From Wuchereria bancrofti (Eukaryota; Nematoda; Chromadorea; Rhabditida; Onchocercidae), in NCBI GenBank assembly GCA_005281725.1, contig SSBO01000001.1, positions 4,138,399 through 4,202,398 of the forward strand: a stretch of DNA of 64,000 nucleotides, read 5' to 3'. The notes under the pieces are model-generated. The model ran no database searches. It was not told where the DNA came from and saw nothing but the letters and a program-made list of their open reading frames with translations. Below, one piece after another: positions 43,871 to 56,727 of this stretch; positions within the stretch are counted from its first letter, which is position 1, and each line of letters begins with the position of its first letter. The translations under genes and the position numbers were made by a program.

Positions 43871-46800
43871 ATGGTAATCCCATCGTTGGTCATTGCGTCC
43901 ATCGTTTTCACTCTTTCCTCAAATGACGTAGGTTAGTGCTTCATATTTCGTTTTTCTTTTTTGTAATTGATTTTTAACTTGATGGATACATTCAGTCCAA
44001 GAGTTCGTTATTTATCTTATTAAGAAATGAGTTTGAAGATGATGAGTATCTATGTTCAGTTAAGCTGAACTCTTGTTTTTGATTTATGCTGGTCATTTAT
44101 TCTAATTGTCTTCATTTTCATGTCTCCGAATTTTATTTTTAAGATCAGTAGTTCTGCTTGTATTGCATATACTTGCGGGCATTTACTTCAAATAAATAAG
44201 TAAACAACGCACAAAGCACTCGATTAAATCAGGCTTGAAATCATATTTGGTCCTTCATTCTTTTTTGATTAATTTCTGGATTTAGTGGATAGGCTTGATT
44301 CGTAGGATTCGCAAGTATTAATTATATTTCTTGTTTGAGACGGTGATAAATGTTGCTAGAATTTACTAGTGCATATTCTTTCAACATTGGGAATTGTTTT
44401 TATTAGAAATTATTATCGCAACTTAGTTTCCATATCTCCTTTTTTGAAAGCTTCTTTCCATTTCTTAGCAAATCCATTTTTTTGAAAGGCGGAAAACACA
44501 ATTCTATTAGAAAACTATTCCATTCACCAGCAATTACTTACTTGAAGTTAATCAAGCTGCTTCTAAAGAAAAATTCCTATGCGTCTAACCACTTTCAGAA
44601 GCACAATTGTCATCAATGTTTGGAAATGCGGTACAGGCGGATAACTGCGCCCAGTGGACAGCTTGGGGTCCATGTATCTGGTTAAAAGGTAATAATCCAC
44701 GATGGCAAAATTCCTATTTTGATCAATTACTACCTGGCAAGAACGGTTGCCGTACACATATCTTTTTCAAACTTTTACGGGAACGTTGGAGCGTGGTAAG
44801 TTCCATTTAGAATTCAAACTTCTTTTGATTTTGGAGACAAAAATATTTTAATATGGACACAATGATAAACACAAGATTTCCAACGATTTGACCATGAATA
44901 TTATATGCACTGTGAGATATATTGTCTTTTTCCTAACAGAATTATTTATTACTACTTTTATTAGGACTTTATTTTTTTAATTACTATCTATAAATTTGTA
45001 TATTACTTACACATAAGTTTCAAGTACTTCATCAACCAATGACAGAGACTGATATGATAAAAATTTTCTTCTTAATCCTTAATCCTGAATTCGTACTTGC
45101 CTAGTTGTATACTTTAAGCCTTATTTTTTCCTTATTCTTTTCAGAAACATTTACTAAAGTCTTCTGAAAATATTTTTCCTTGAACTGTGTGGTGATGATA
45201 ATAGCAGATTTGAAAAGTAACAACACAAGAAGTATCAGTTGATTCTTAAATGAAAACAATTATAGATTTTACATCAAATCTCAAAATTCTTAATTGAATT
45301 TCTAGAGGGTTCTTCAAGATTTATTACTTCATTTGAAAAGAAGATCAAAAATTATTCGAGATATACTCTGTTTGTGCACTGAACTATATTTTGAGGTCAC
45401 TTTAAAGTTCAACAGCGTTGTTGCGCATATTTGTTATTCGTTGCAGATTAAGATCTAATCTTCAATGATCTGTCGTGAGCAGTGAAATACACGTTTAGTA
45501 GGTCATTTGTTTAAATTATCCTTTGAAAAAATTTGTTCTTTACAAAAACTTTTAAATAACAGCAATACTAAATTTTTTGAATATTAATTATTAGTGAATG
45601 AATATTTTTGGAAAAATTGAAATGAATACTAAAATTAACTTGGTTTTTGCTTGTATTAATTGATGGATAATATTGAAAAGGAGCGCTTTTTACTGAGGTT
45701 ACTCATTTTAAATTGACCAATTTCTAGTGGATTGAGAATAGCTTACTCCGCTTAACTGTCCATCAGCAGCGTCTTTTCCGATCGTAGTGTTAAAGTGAGG
45801 TATATCGGAAGAGGTAATTGTTCCAAAACTTAGCTTTCAATCAGAGTTCTTATTACTGATATCATGTATTCTTCTTTTAGAAATGCCATATTTTCACAAC
45901 GGCTCATACCCGCTCCGAAAAATTATTCTAAGGAAGAAATTTTTATTGAATTTTAGATTCAGATTTTTATTATTCAGTCTCTTCAATTGCTCCATACATT
46001 GAGAAAAATTTTTCCTATAACATTTTGAAATTGTAATTTGAATCACTGAAAATGTCACTGAAAGTTCTATTTATTTCTCTCCCAAGAGTGAAACAAATGA
46101 CAAAGCACAAATACAAATGTGATTAACCTTCGAAGAGGAATACGACATAACCAAATCAACCAACAATCCTCGTTACATTTTCTAATGCATCGATAATTCC
46201 CAAGCCAGCAAATTGTTGGCTTAAGCACAAAATAGTAGAGATTAAATAGAAAGAATAACGTCATATTTTTTCACCGGCTTTTTTGGAGTGTCGCTCATGT
46301 TGAACAAGCGATTTTATCGATATCCTACGTCCTAATTTTTAAAAGTACGAAGAAATTTCAAAAAGCATCTGCAACACAATCACTCCAGAAATGTTGTTTC
46401 GGAAGCTATTATATAGTAAAATGTGAGTCATTCCAGGCAGGGTACCAAATCTCAAAAAGAAATTTTCTTTCATATGCGGAAAAAGATTAACTACAAAGAT
46501 ATGTATAATTTTCTAATAACCAGTGAAATCCACAAGAGATGTCACTGATTTCATGCAAGAATAAAAATAGTGAGATTTGGCCTTTGAAGTTAAGCTAATG
46601 GAATACTGGAAAACTGTACAATTATTTATGTCCATTTGAAAAAAAAAATGAAATGAAATTCTTGTCTGAGGTAATCATCAATAGGAAACTTGCTTCTTGG
46701 AGTCAAAATACTTGCGAATTTAGAAGCTCATTTTCTTAAAGCTGGATTGAATAGTCAGGTTAGGATCTTCGTTTTTCTTTTTACCAATTGTAGATCTCAT

Positions 46801-49800
46801 CTGTCAAATATTATTCAATTATTACTTCCCAAGCGCCTTCATTTGAGCAATTGTTATTATGGTACAATTCAGAATGACCTCGAATACATACATCATCATT
46901 GTCATTCTTTCCATTTCATTTCTAATTTTGTTATTTACTTTTGCCAGTTTCGTATTCGAAATATAGAGTCTTATTAATATTTACGATTACAAACAATGAA
47001 AATTCATTTACCACTAAATTAAAAAACTTAAAAATTAGAAAGAAATTTTCAAATTAAGATCGTCAAATGAAAAGATGTAACTAATTTTTTTTTCAGTTTA
47101 GTGCTATTTATAGTGCTAGTCGGAAGATATCAATACTTCGTTTCACTGTCGACTTGAAGATTTTAATTTGAAATAAGCAAGAGCAAATGGGACATTACTT
47201 CTTAATTTCAGTAAGAAAAATGGTTGTCCTGATCTGGCTTATATATCTTTCAGAAGCCAAAAGAAGGTCAAACAGAATAGAAGCTTATCTTTTAGCTCAT
47301 TAATTTTGATGAATTTCAGGCTTTCAATAATTTCTATAATTATCTGCGCGACATCACTATCAGTCAACATCAATGTGGACAATGCTCTTATCAGCAGAGT
47401 TGTGGAAGGCAATGTCACCGACGGTTAGTTCACAACAATAGAATTGATACATGGTTTTAAAAAAAGCAAATAATAGTGAAATATCTCGTAGCAGATATTC
47501 TTCCTTCGAAAAGTGCTTCTGAAAATTATTGCAACTTCCTTTTATACTTAGAACCCATTTTGCAATATGAAATTGATTCACATATTTCTTTTTTGTCCCT
47601 TTTCTTTTCAGCTGTAATTCCAGAAAAGATAGAAAACCCGTTTTAGTGCACGTTAATTGGATTTTTTATTCAAGTTTTTTGATTTATAGTATGTCAGTTC
47701 GGAATTAAGATAGGACTGTGTTATGATGGATCTCGCTATAAAGCTGTGAAAATTATTTTGTATTAACTTTATGTGGTATACGTAAAACTGTATCTGATAA
47801 ACGTTGCAGTGTGCGAAACATATTTAACAATTTTCTATTCCAGCTTTTAAGTATTTGAAAAATTTATGTTACGTTACAAATTTATGAGTTATTGCTCGCT
47901 TTATTCACTAAACACATGGTGAATAAACAAACAGTAAATACAGGTTACAAAATCCTGAATGCTATTGAAAATTCGGATTTTGTCAGACTTCAAAAATTAT
48001 TAAATTTTAAAACTTTTACCGCTACCTTAGAAATAAATGCATGACCCATAAACTAATGTTGAGTCCGGCAAAAAATTGACATTACTAAAATTTAGTGGTA
48101 CAGTTGATATGATCAATCCACTTTTCGTTGCGGAACGTATTTGTGATGGAGTAGATCAATCAGAGGCATGTGAATCAAAGTATGTTGGAGATTGCAAACA
48201 TTGGCCGAATCCCAGTATCAAACTTCCCAATGTAACGCATACTATGCAAGAGATTATCGATAAAATTGATTATCTAAGTTGCACACCGCAAACAAAGTTT
48301 GTTCCTTTTGTAATCAATTTTAAATATTACTTGTTAATATGAATCTGATTAACTGTTGTTAGCAAATAACTGAGCCGTGTCATGCATGTTTTCTCTTGCT
48401 TTCGAATAGATGAAGCTGTATTTCCATCGGGATTAATCTGGAAGTATTCATTGAAAACATGATCAGTACATTAGTAACAACTGCAATCAGTAAAAGAAGG
48501 AGTGGGAAAAGAGAAAAAAGGACGTCTTGTTAAATTTAGTGTTCAGATTGTAACCTTTAAGCTTATCAGACTTGATATTTTGACAGTAATGGGTGCTGAC
48601 TGGCTGTTCTATTCATTTTAATTCCCCTCTTCTTATTAGTATTCAACTTGAAATTTTCTGGCTCTGATTTGAAACATGAAAAAATCTAAATCAGCAATGG
48701 TCTACAATTCATTAATTGCATTCTGATGGCACATCTAAGATCCAAAGTGAAATCATTTTTTGGACCATTTCTTTTCAGATTCTTCAAATATACTTCGTTC
48801 ACCTTATCACCAAAATTCATTCTTACCAAAGAAATCAGATTGTTGATAGTCTATAAGTATTATCGAGTCCTTTCAAAATATTTTTAATTTATCTTTGGTT
48901 TGCTTAATTGCTCATATTTTAGCTTGTTTCTTTTTTATCATCTTGTTATCTGTGAGGTAAATTTGAACGAAGTAAATATCTATTAATAATATTTTCATCA
49001 CTCTTTGAAGAATTCAATCTTTAGGCATCTAAATTCTTTTTAAGATTTGAAATTGTTGTTTCAAAAGTGCAATTTGGTTTGTAAAAAAAAGATAAAGAAA
49101 GAACCATTGAAGTTTGAGGTTAATTCCCAACATCATTGAGTCTTCAATTTTCCCCCGCTCTGGTAATGTGAGGTAAATACATCTTCAAATGCCACTCCCT
49201 CAGTCTCTATCCTGTGCTTATCCGTTCTGCACCGCTTTTTGCATTCCCAAAAACTGTATTAGGCAAGAAATGTGGGAATGGTTCATTGAATCGTCCCTTT
49301 CTTTTGCATGTTGATTACACATTAGTGCCACATTATATTCATTCGTTCACCTTTTTGTTTATCTTCTTTATTGTTGCTCTTTTTTCTAGTGTAGCACTTT
49401 CCCATTTTCAGAATGAAGGGAAGGGAATTGAAAGCGAAATCGCGGGGAAGGGGGAGGAAAAAAAGAAACAGAGAACATACAGGTCAACCACGTTATTCAG
49501 CAGTAATTTCACATTATATTAGAAAAATTCAAACTTAACTTTTAGTCTAAAATTCTTCATTATTTTTTCTTTCACATTTGGACTACCCTTGTTTTTAGAA
49601 TTTTTGAATTCACTATAAAAAAGGTAGATGATATAGAGGGGATAAATTATAAATATGAGGGATAAATTAATTTCTATATAAGCCATTTTATTAGATAACA
49701 CGTTTAATTATTGTAGAATGAATCTCAGCCCTATATGTTCTCATTAAAAAAAAGGAAATTGTACAAATGATTTTTTCAATACATAGATCAGTATAAATAA

Positions 49801-50181
49801 AATTTTTTTCTTAATTGGTATAAATATATAGCAGGATTAATTAATAGTTTGATTTCATTCTGTTTGATAAAAAGAAACTCTTTGTAGAAGAGTAATGCAC
49901 ATATTTGACATCCTCTATGTAAACGAATATTTTTAGAACCATCTTGAAAGAGAACTATTTTTAAAGTGAGCATCAGCCTCATACTTCATACCTATTCCTT
50001 TGACCAACCTTCGCTATAAGATTTACAAATCATTTGTAGGCCTGATGGAACGAGTGTATGTCGATGTTGCTGTCATCCGTATGCACCACATGCAACAACC
50101 ATGAAATGTGAATTGAAACCATATTTGAATGTGAACAAGCAACAGTATCTTTACGAGAAGGTGCAATCCATTGCGGATTGA
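43871..50181 (+). CDS. Secreted cysteine-rich protein, thrombospondin-1-like start
   Basis: Function unknown. Exons supported by splice sites and phase: 43871-43931 (signal peptide MVIPSLVIASIVFTLSS), 44599-44795, 47320-47423, 47612 to 47645 or 47651, 48096-48296, 50040-50181. After the signal peptide, NCAQWTAWGPCIW recalls the W-x-x-W-x-x-C opening of a thrombospondin type 1 repeat. Further cysteines follow in QHQCGQCSYQQSCGRQC and CNSRK. The fifth exon encodes VDMINPLFVAERICDGVDQ and DYLSCTPQTK, and the last GTSVCRCCCHPYAPH before the stop. The junction between the fourth and fifth exon does not keep phase (0 against 2), so a small exon is missing or a site is mis-set there. Large introns (44796-47319, 48297-50039) hold nothing recognised. 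The secreted, disulfide-rich nature is clear; the TSP1 assignment is tentative. Confidence 0.6.
44796..47319 (+). other. Large intron of the secreted-protein gene
   Basis: About 2.5 kb, very AT-rich. Open frames at 46067-46264 (-) and 46690-46977 (+) have no acceptor or donor that would join them to the flanking exons, and no protein signal. Nothing else seen. Confidence 0.5.
48297..50039 (+). other. Large intron of the secreted-protein gene
   Basis: About 1.7 kb. The frame at 49214-49522 begins at GTG, has a hydrophobic stretch and then a charged tail, but lacks an ATG and splice support. I treat the whole as intron. Confidence 0.45.
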
Positions 50182-52151
50182 TCTTTAGAATTCCTCTTCT
50201 AGCCTTCATTCAGTTCACTTTATGCTGCGCTGCTTTTGTTAATTCATCAATTTGTGTAAAGTTTTTTGATCACATTGATATTTTTTGTTTTCCCAACAAC
50301 ATTTCATGCACATGGATAAAGTAATTCATAGATAAGCGTATAAACATAATGAACTCTTCCAGAAATTAGGAGTCACTGTTCTGAAAAATTGTTCCACTGA
50401 CTTTTCCAAAAAAATCAGTTGAATGTTTGGAAAGTAACATCGAAATTCAATCGGAATTAATGTCAGGTTGTACGAATTAAGTCGGTTGCAGTAGACACTA
50501 AGTAGAATAAAAAGGATGGAAGAGTTTCGGGATACTTTAATAGCAACTTCTTAGATTTTTAAATCTTGGAAAATTTTTGCATTTTCATGATTTTAAACCT
50601 ACGAAAACAGGGATTTCTTTTCTAGTTTTTTTTCTGGTCCTTAATACGCCAGTGAATGTAAAATAAAGTTTTGGCTGTGATTCAAGCTGGTTTAAAATCT
50701 GCATTTGATCTGAAACTATTTCGCATTCTTACTCTGGAAGCAATTGAATTAAGTTTTTTTTTTTTTTTTTTTTTGGTTCAATAACACTTCTGCTTTGGAA
50801 GATCGTATCGAATTTTAATCGACCACAACTTCGGTAAATAAAAGTAAAGCAGTAATTGTGTTATGTGGATGTAGATATAGGGAAGTAATTTTATACTGTT
50901 ACATTTCATCAAACGACATCTTTCGCCTTGTGTGATGCAAGAAAATTATTCATTAAATAACTCATTACGAGTCATTTTCGGGAAACATTGGTTGTGAGAA
51001 GAAAAATTGTTGTGAAAAGCTTATGCAATCTGAGTCTCTTCTTACTCCATGTGAATGCTTGTCAGTAAATTCTGAGGATGAACTAATGCAAACGTACCGT
51101 GACTAAAACGAAGTGCAGAACATGACATATCTGCTTTTAGGTATCAGTTATTCGAAGATATTTTAGATTGCCATTATGCTTAGTGTTTTCAGTGTGAAAT
51201 AATCAACCTCCCGAACATTACTGTTATCAATCGGTTTTTTAATTTCATTCAAAGTGTAGTGATAAGCAAATGATTGAATCACATTTAAAAATGGTTCTGG
51301 TTAATGACTGATTGTTTGGTTGGTCGGTTCAATGAATATGGGTAGTCTCAGTTGATTTTGAAGACTAGCACTAGAGTTATAAGCATAACAATAATAATCA
51401 GTTCTGTTTTTTGGTTATCTAATGAAACTTCTAGCGGTTTTGTTCATGTGATATTGGCAGTCGCTGTCTCTTACCGCTGGGATTAATATCGACATTTATT
51501 GCGCTTCTGCCCATGTAGCTCATTCTTTTGCTATTCCAAAATGTTTCATTAAGATGAATGCTTTGTGAAGTTAGCGCACTGAGCGGTATTGGACCATTAC
51601 CCAACCGCGATATCCTTGTAAGATGCAGTTAACAGCGAGGAGGGAACTCGATCGGTCTACTATCAGCTTGAAGGGGTGGGATGGAGCGTATAAGTGGAGT
51701 AGTGTCTCGACAACCAATTAACATCTCCCCTCCCCCTTCTATGGGCTTTTAAAATTCGACGGAGACGGACAATTGGAAGGCACAATCTACCCAGTGCGCC
51801 CATCTATCCCCGTCAAATGGAAGGAGGGAGAAGGAGAAGACAAACAATTGTCCATCCATCCCTTTGGAGCTCAAACTTCATTCATCCCATTGTGAGAGAG
51901 GCGGAAGGAGACACACTCCTTCTTTGTTTCATTCTCTCGTATTAAATAGTAGTCGGAGTTTAACTTAGAAATTGTTTAATTTAACTTGACTTGCTAAAAA
52001 GTTGCGTCTTCTGACTCATAAGAAATGCTCCATTTGAGCCATTGTTGATGTAATTCCAACTTTTTAGAGTTTTAAATGTTAAATTTTAGCTGCTGAGAGA
52101 GACTTAGCTGCTCAGTCATATTGCTATAACTTGTGTCTCTTTTGAGTGGTA
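50182..52151 (+). promoter_or_regulatory. Intergenic with promoter-like segment before the small-protein gene
   Basis: AATAAA at 50506-50511 may end the secreted-protein transcript. A run of 21 T lies at 50754-50774. The stretch 51590-51930 is the most GC-rich in the window and alternates pyrimidine tracts (CTCCCCTCCCCCTTCT) with purine tracts (about 51819-51842), which resembles a nematode promoter. It is 220-560 bases before the next ATG. No exon seen. Confidence 0.45.
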
Positions 52152-55100
52152 ATGTCGGACAGCAAGAGCACCACCAATTCTACTAATGGTACAATAATAA
52201 ACAGCCATGCAACCAATCATAACGTATGTTTCCTTTTGTTTTGTTTGTTGCTTTATATTCACACCACATATGCCGACAAAACATTGCTAATTACAATTCA
52301 TAAGGCTGGATCCACAATAGAACAGCTTTTATTGGAATGTCTATGTAAGAAGGAGCACGTAATAACCTTCCTTGACCCTAACTACATGGAAATTATCACT
52401 CGCTTTAAGTTTAATTTAGCGGTGACTCATCTTTTTCCTCTGCATGGCATCAGCTGGAGATTGGCACTTGCATTTAAGTATATATTTGTTTCTCCAAAAT
52501 TACTGTGAGATCGTTTTATTCACTGTCGATTTGTTCGGACTGTCCACCGTGTATGGTCAGTAAACAGTGTGTTCAGTCTTGAAAGTTTCTTGGTACTAAT
52601 CATCCCTCTGGGCTGTAACGTTAAATGTAGTGTAATGAATTATCTATGGATTTCGTAAATTCATTAAGCAGATTTGACAGGAGAGCGAGAGAGGGAGAGA
52701 AGTGGTGCATAAAAAGATAATAATTTTCTTTTACTGCTTTAGTGAAATATTTGTCTCATCTCCAATGTCTTTGCTATACTATTCGCTATAAGTGTCCAGT
52801 TTTATTTTTAATTTGTACAGTTGTCCAATCTCCTTTATTACTATTAATTGCCTTCTTGTTAGTTTCGTCTGAATTCAGCTAATAAGCTTTAATCTCATCT
52901 TCGTATGTTATTTTCAAAGATGCCATTTTGAGTCAACATTGTGGAGGGGCATTGAATTATTATCAGGAAGGATTATTCTTATTTGTAAAGCATTCTCTAG
53001 GATTTGTTGACTTAGCTTTCCTTTAAAGTTGACAGGACCATGTTTGTACACTTGTTACTAGCGATTGCTATTGAAAAGCCTACCGCTGTAGGCTATTAAA
53101 GAAGGACACAATAGCAGTAACATAATCCTTTTAGAGCCGGAGCTATATTATGTCAACAAATCGCACTGAATAGGTATTATTATTATTTATTATTATTATT
53201 ATTATATATGTGTGTTTACGAAGAGAGAATAAATTGAGTTAAAATTTTAAGTGATTGATATTGAAAATGTTATCATTTAAAGTCTTAAGATGATTTAATT
53301 ATCCAGGTTCAAATTCGAATAACGTTTATTTCCGAACATATTTTTAGACCAACCGGAATCCTTTTCTTGAGAACAACTCCCTTTTAAGTGGGACATTTCT
53401 GTGCAAACTTATGAACTGTTGTCTCACTAGAAAGCTAATGAACCAGAAGTTCTCAGCTCTTAGTTTCAAAGAAATGTAGCAGTGAACTAGAGTGCAATGG
53501 TATTGTTTATAATTGAGAAAGTGTGAAACATGTCCAAGAAACCACTTTAAAAATGTTTGACTAACATTTATGAATTCGCTGAGATAGTCTATCGTCAGAA
53601 GCTGAAAGTAACAAAGGCCATAAAACGGATAGTTATATAATTTATCGTGCATTTTTGCACAACAATCATAAGAAAACTGTTTGCGATGAATGGCATTCAG
53701 TTAGTTATTCATGCATTTACTGCAGGAAATAATTACAGAAATAAAGTACTTATCATATTTGCATAGAATAAGGAACGAAAATGTGAAAAAAAAACATAGT
53801 GGGCCAATACTTTCAGCAGCGCTTGTTTTTTTTTTTTTTTTCAGCTATATATATTGTCTCTTCGGTTTACAACACAAACATTTCTAAAGTACAGGGTGAA
53901 TTAGTGAATGCTATCGGGTCAGGATGTCAATGGTAAAACTCATGCTATTATTTCTATTACTACTAATATTACTAATACTTATACTACTATTAGTACAACA
54001 AGACAGGAAATATAAAATGCATTGCTATCTCGCTAGTTAGGTTTCCAATTGAATGTCTCTGTGGTATTGCTTTGTACTAATCTTCATTAAACATTTCAAA
54101 ACTCATTCGTTCAGTTTTTCTCACGCAACTAAGAATTACACTGTTTGTTTATAAAAATCGACAGCTTTTACTTGATAATAGGTCCACTATTACGACGGGT
54201 AATTGACCTGTTAGAATTTTGCACTTAGACTGTTTTAGACTTATCTTCCAGAAATATCTAGAAAGTAGGAATACTAAGATTCACTTTTTGCACCACTTGC
54301 GTACTTTCCGCATTTTTTAGCATATCTCTTTCCCGCATGTAGCCTGCCAGTGAGCAAAAAAAGAAATTTCTGTCATGCCACTTACTTTTAGTTACAAACT
54401 AATTGAAATGAACTATATGAAAAAATAAGAAATTTGGGTCTACTATTAGGGTCATTTAAATGCATATAATATTTTATGTAATGTCTTTTTGAAATGCAAA
54501 GTCTTCTGCTAACATTTTAGCAGTTACAATGAATCTATATGTTCTCTCTTATGTATTCGATATTTTGAAACAGCGAAAACCCAGAAAGCAACTTTAAAGA
54601 AGAGGTCCCTTTGGATTTCGAGACGCCGATTGGATCTGTCAGCGCTGTAAATTGTTTTATAAGTTATTCAGTAACGAAGACTGTTTAGTAGTAATTTAAT
54701 TTAAATATCTATCAAGAACTTTTGCGTCTATCATTGGCTGTCCTTATAATCTTCAATAATTGTTAAACATTTTCAAATACAACTTAAATTTAAAAGTTAA
54801 CTGACTCTTATCAACAATTGTTTGCACGAAAACAAGACGAAATTTGCACATTTGTTGTGCTTTCCTTCATTTTTTCACACTAGCTCAAGACGCGAAACTT
54901 CTTGGCTTATTGTTCATCCTCGAATAGAAGTTTTTTGTTCGGGTGATATGACACGAGAATTTATACCAAAAATGGTGAAGTTTGGTCTTTTCGCAAATGA
55001 GTAAATTGGAAACATTTTAAATAATTATATGAGAGGATATTGTAATAAAATTTGTCATTACCAAGAAATTCTTTTCTCCAAATTCGAACTCGGCCACTCC

Positions 55101-56727
55101 TGTTTGCCTTACTAATTATTTGATATATAAGATTTATGGGAGGAAATTTTCCTGCTCGCTATTTGTGGCGCAGTTCCCTACGATTTCTCTTCAGAATTGT
55201 GCGACCTTATGTAAGAAGTTAACTGTTTAAGAGTAATATCCATTTCGTTTTCAGTTTCCAAGGGAATGCTTAATATTAATTAACTTTTTTGTACGTTTCC
55301 ATTGAAATCATATTTTGCATTTGTTGTGTTAGTGATCACCTCATTTCGAGAAGGTAGTTTCATCCCTCCTCAGACACAGTGAATACCATGAGTCGTTTAC
55401 ACTAATTTATTATTATGAATCAGCAAGTACCAACCATAATATCCTGCGCATTCTTGGCATGATCCTGCGACTACCATTCAGATACTATCTTCAGATTCAT
55501 AGAACTAATTGCCATAGTGTCTAGAACTATCTGCTTGAGCTGTATGATCTTCAATTTCATAATGGCTAGAATGATCCTGTTAGTGAAGAAACAAAATCAG
55601 CAATCAGCGAAGAAATTGAGTCTATTCACTCCGCAATCCTCGAAGTGAATGCTGGAGGGGTTGTCAATAACAAAAACAAGCTTGTTTGGCCTTAAATTGG
55701 AATTACTAAGATGGTACGAGTAAATTACAAATTGGGGCTTCTTTCTTTAAGGTACTGATAGTTGGGATAATAATTGGGGCTTTATTTTTTAAATACGGAG
55801 AAATGTCTTTAACGGAGAAAAATTAAATAACTTAGCTGAAGTATGCCATGGTTAAAACTAAAATTTAGATGTGGTTGAATTAATAAAAAGAAGGGAAATT
55901 AATAAAAAAAAAGATGAATTAATAAAAATTAATTCAAACCACAGTAACTTCTTAGACCAATTTTTGGACATACCTGCTTGTTTTGATTGTGTTAAGATCA
56001 CATAAGCCGTGGTAGTGATATTGGAAAGCAGCGCATAACACTCCTAATATAATCAGTTTTGATAACTGTCAGTTAATTGCAATGCATAAAGAAAAAAATG
56101 GCTGAAAAGGATGATTCGTTGCAATGTGGAAGAAATATTTGCTGAATTGGGATAAAAAGAACTGTACAAGTGTTCCAAGATAAGAGATAATGTAACAGTT
56201 AATGATATTTTAAGTTTAATTTGCTCTAAGACATACAGTTACTATAATGAGGCTTTATTAAGAGAATTTGTTTATTGAAATTTGATAATGTAATTATTAA
56301 TTATCGAGATAGAATTAAAGACTTTAATTCACTCAACTTTTCTTAAAAGAATTATTCGTCGTTGTGTCTGAACAAGTTCTTTGTAGTTTAGAAGCTCGAA
56401 AATTTACTCATTCAGTTCGCAACTTTCAATATATCAAGCTTTGTGCCATCATGAAAAAACACATTGTTATTTAAATAAACAGAAATTTTTTATTACCAAG
56501 TTAGCTTAAAGAAACTTTTTGTCCTTTTTCATGAGTGCATTTGATTTCAGACGCCAAAGCGCAGCGGTCCATCAACAAATACACGTGAACGTATCTTTGG
56601 TATTAATGTGGAGCAAGTGACGCCTTCCAAGAAAGTTTCAAATACTTTCAGATCGTCAATTTTCGAGAATAGTACTTCTGAATCGCCTACTCGAAGACCT
56701 AAAAAGACGATACCTGTACTTGGTTAG
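52152..56727 (+). CDS. Small two-exon protein, possibly Jupiter/HN1-like
   Basis: Two exons in phase: 52152-52223 (24 codons, [14 protein letters not shown]...) and 56551-56727 (58 codons and stop), 82 residues. The first exon is followed by GTATGT and the second preceded by TGATTTCAG. The protein is polar, rich in S, T and N, with no membrane segment. The second half has [18 protein letters not shown], then [20 protein letters not shown], and ends in VLG. An IFG block followed by a basic end in VLG recalls the microtubule-associated Jupiter/HN1 (JPT) family, but the family's PPGG motif is absent, so this is a weak suggestion. Extra exons whose length is a multiple of three could lie in the 4.3-kb intron; I found none. 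A poly(A) signal AATAAA is at 57008-57013. Confidence 0.45.
52224..56550 (+). other. 4.3-kb intron of the small-protein gene
   Basis: It contains a purine-rich run at about 52681-52704, a TTA-type microsatellite at about 53175-53206, a T run near 53827-53842 and a degenerate repeat of GAATTAATAAAAA at about 55876-55935. Open frames at 53344-53652 (-) and 54822-55004 (+) lack support. Nothing else recognised. Confidence 0.5.
53175..53206 (+). repeat. TTA/ATT microsatellite
   Basis: About 32 bases of TAT/TTA trinucleotide with one interruption, leading into ATATATG. Confidence 0.85.

Noticed and set aside
49214..49522. 102-codon plus-strand frame with a hydrophobic stretch
   Set aside because: It begins at GTG rather than ATG, lies in an intron of the secreted-protein gene and has no splice or homology support.
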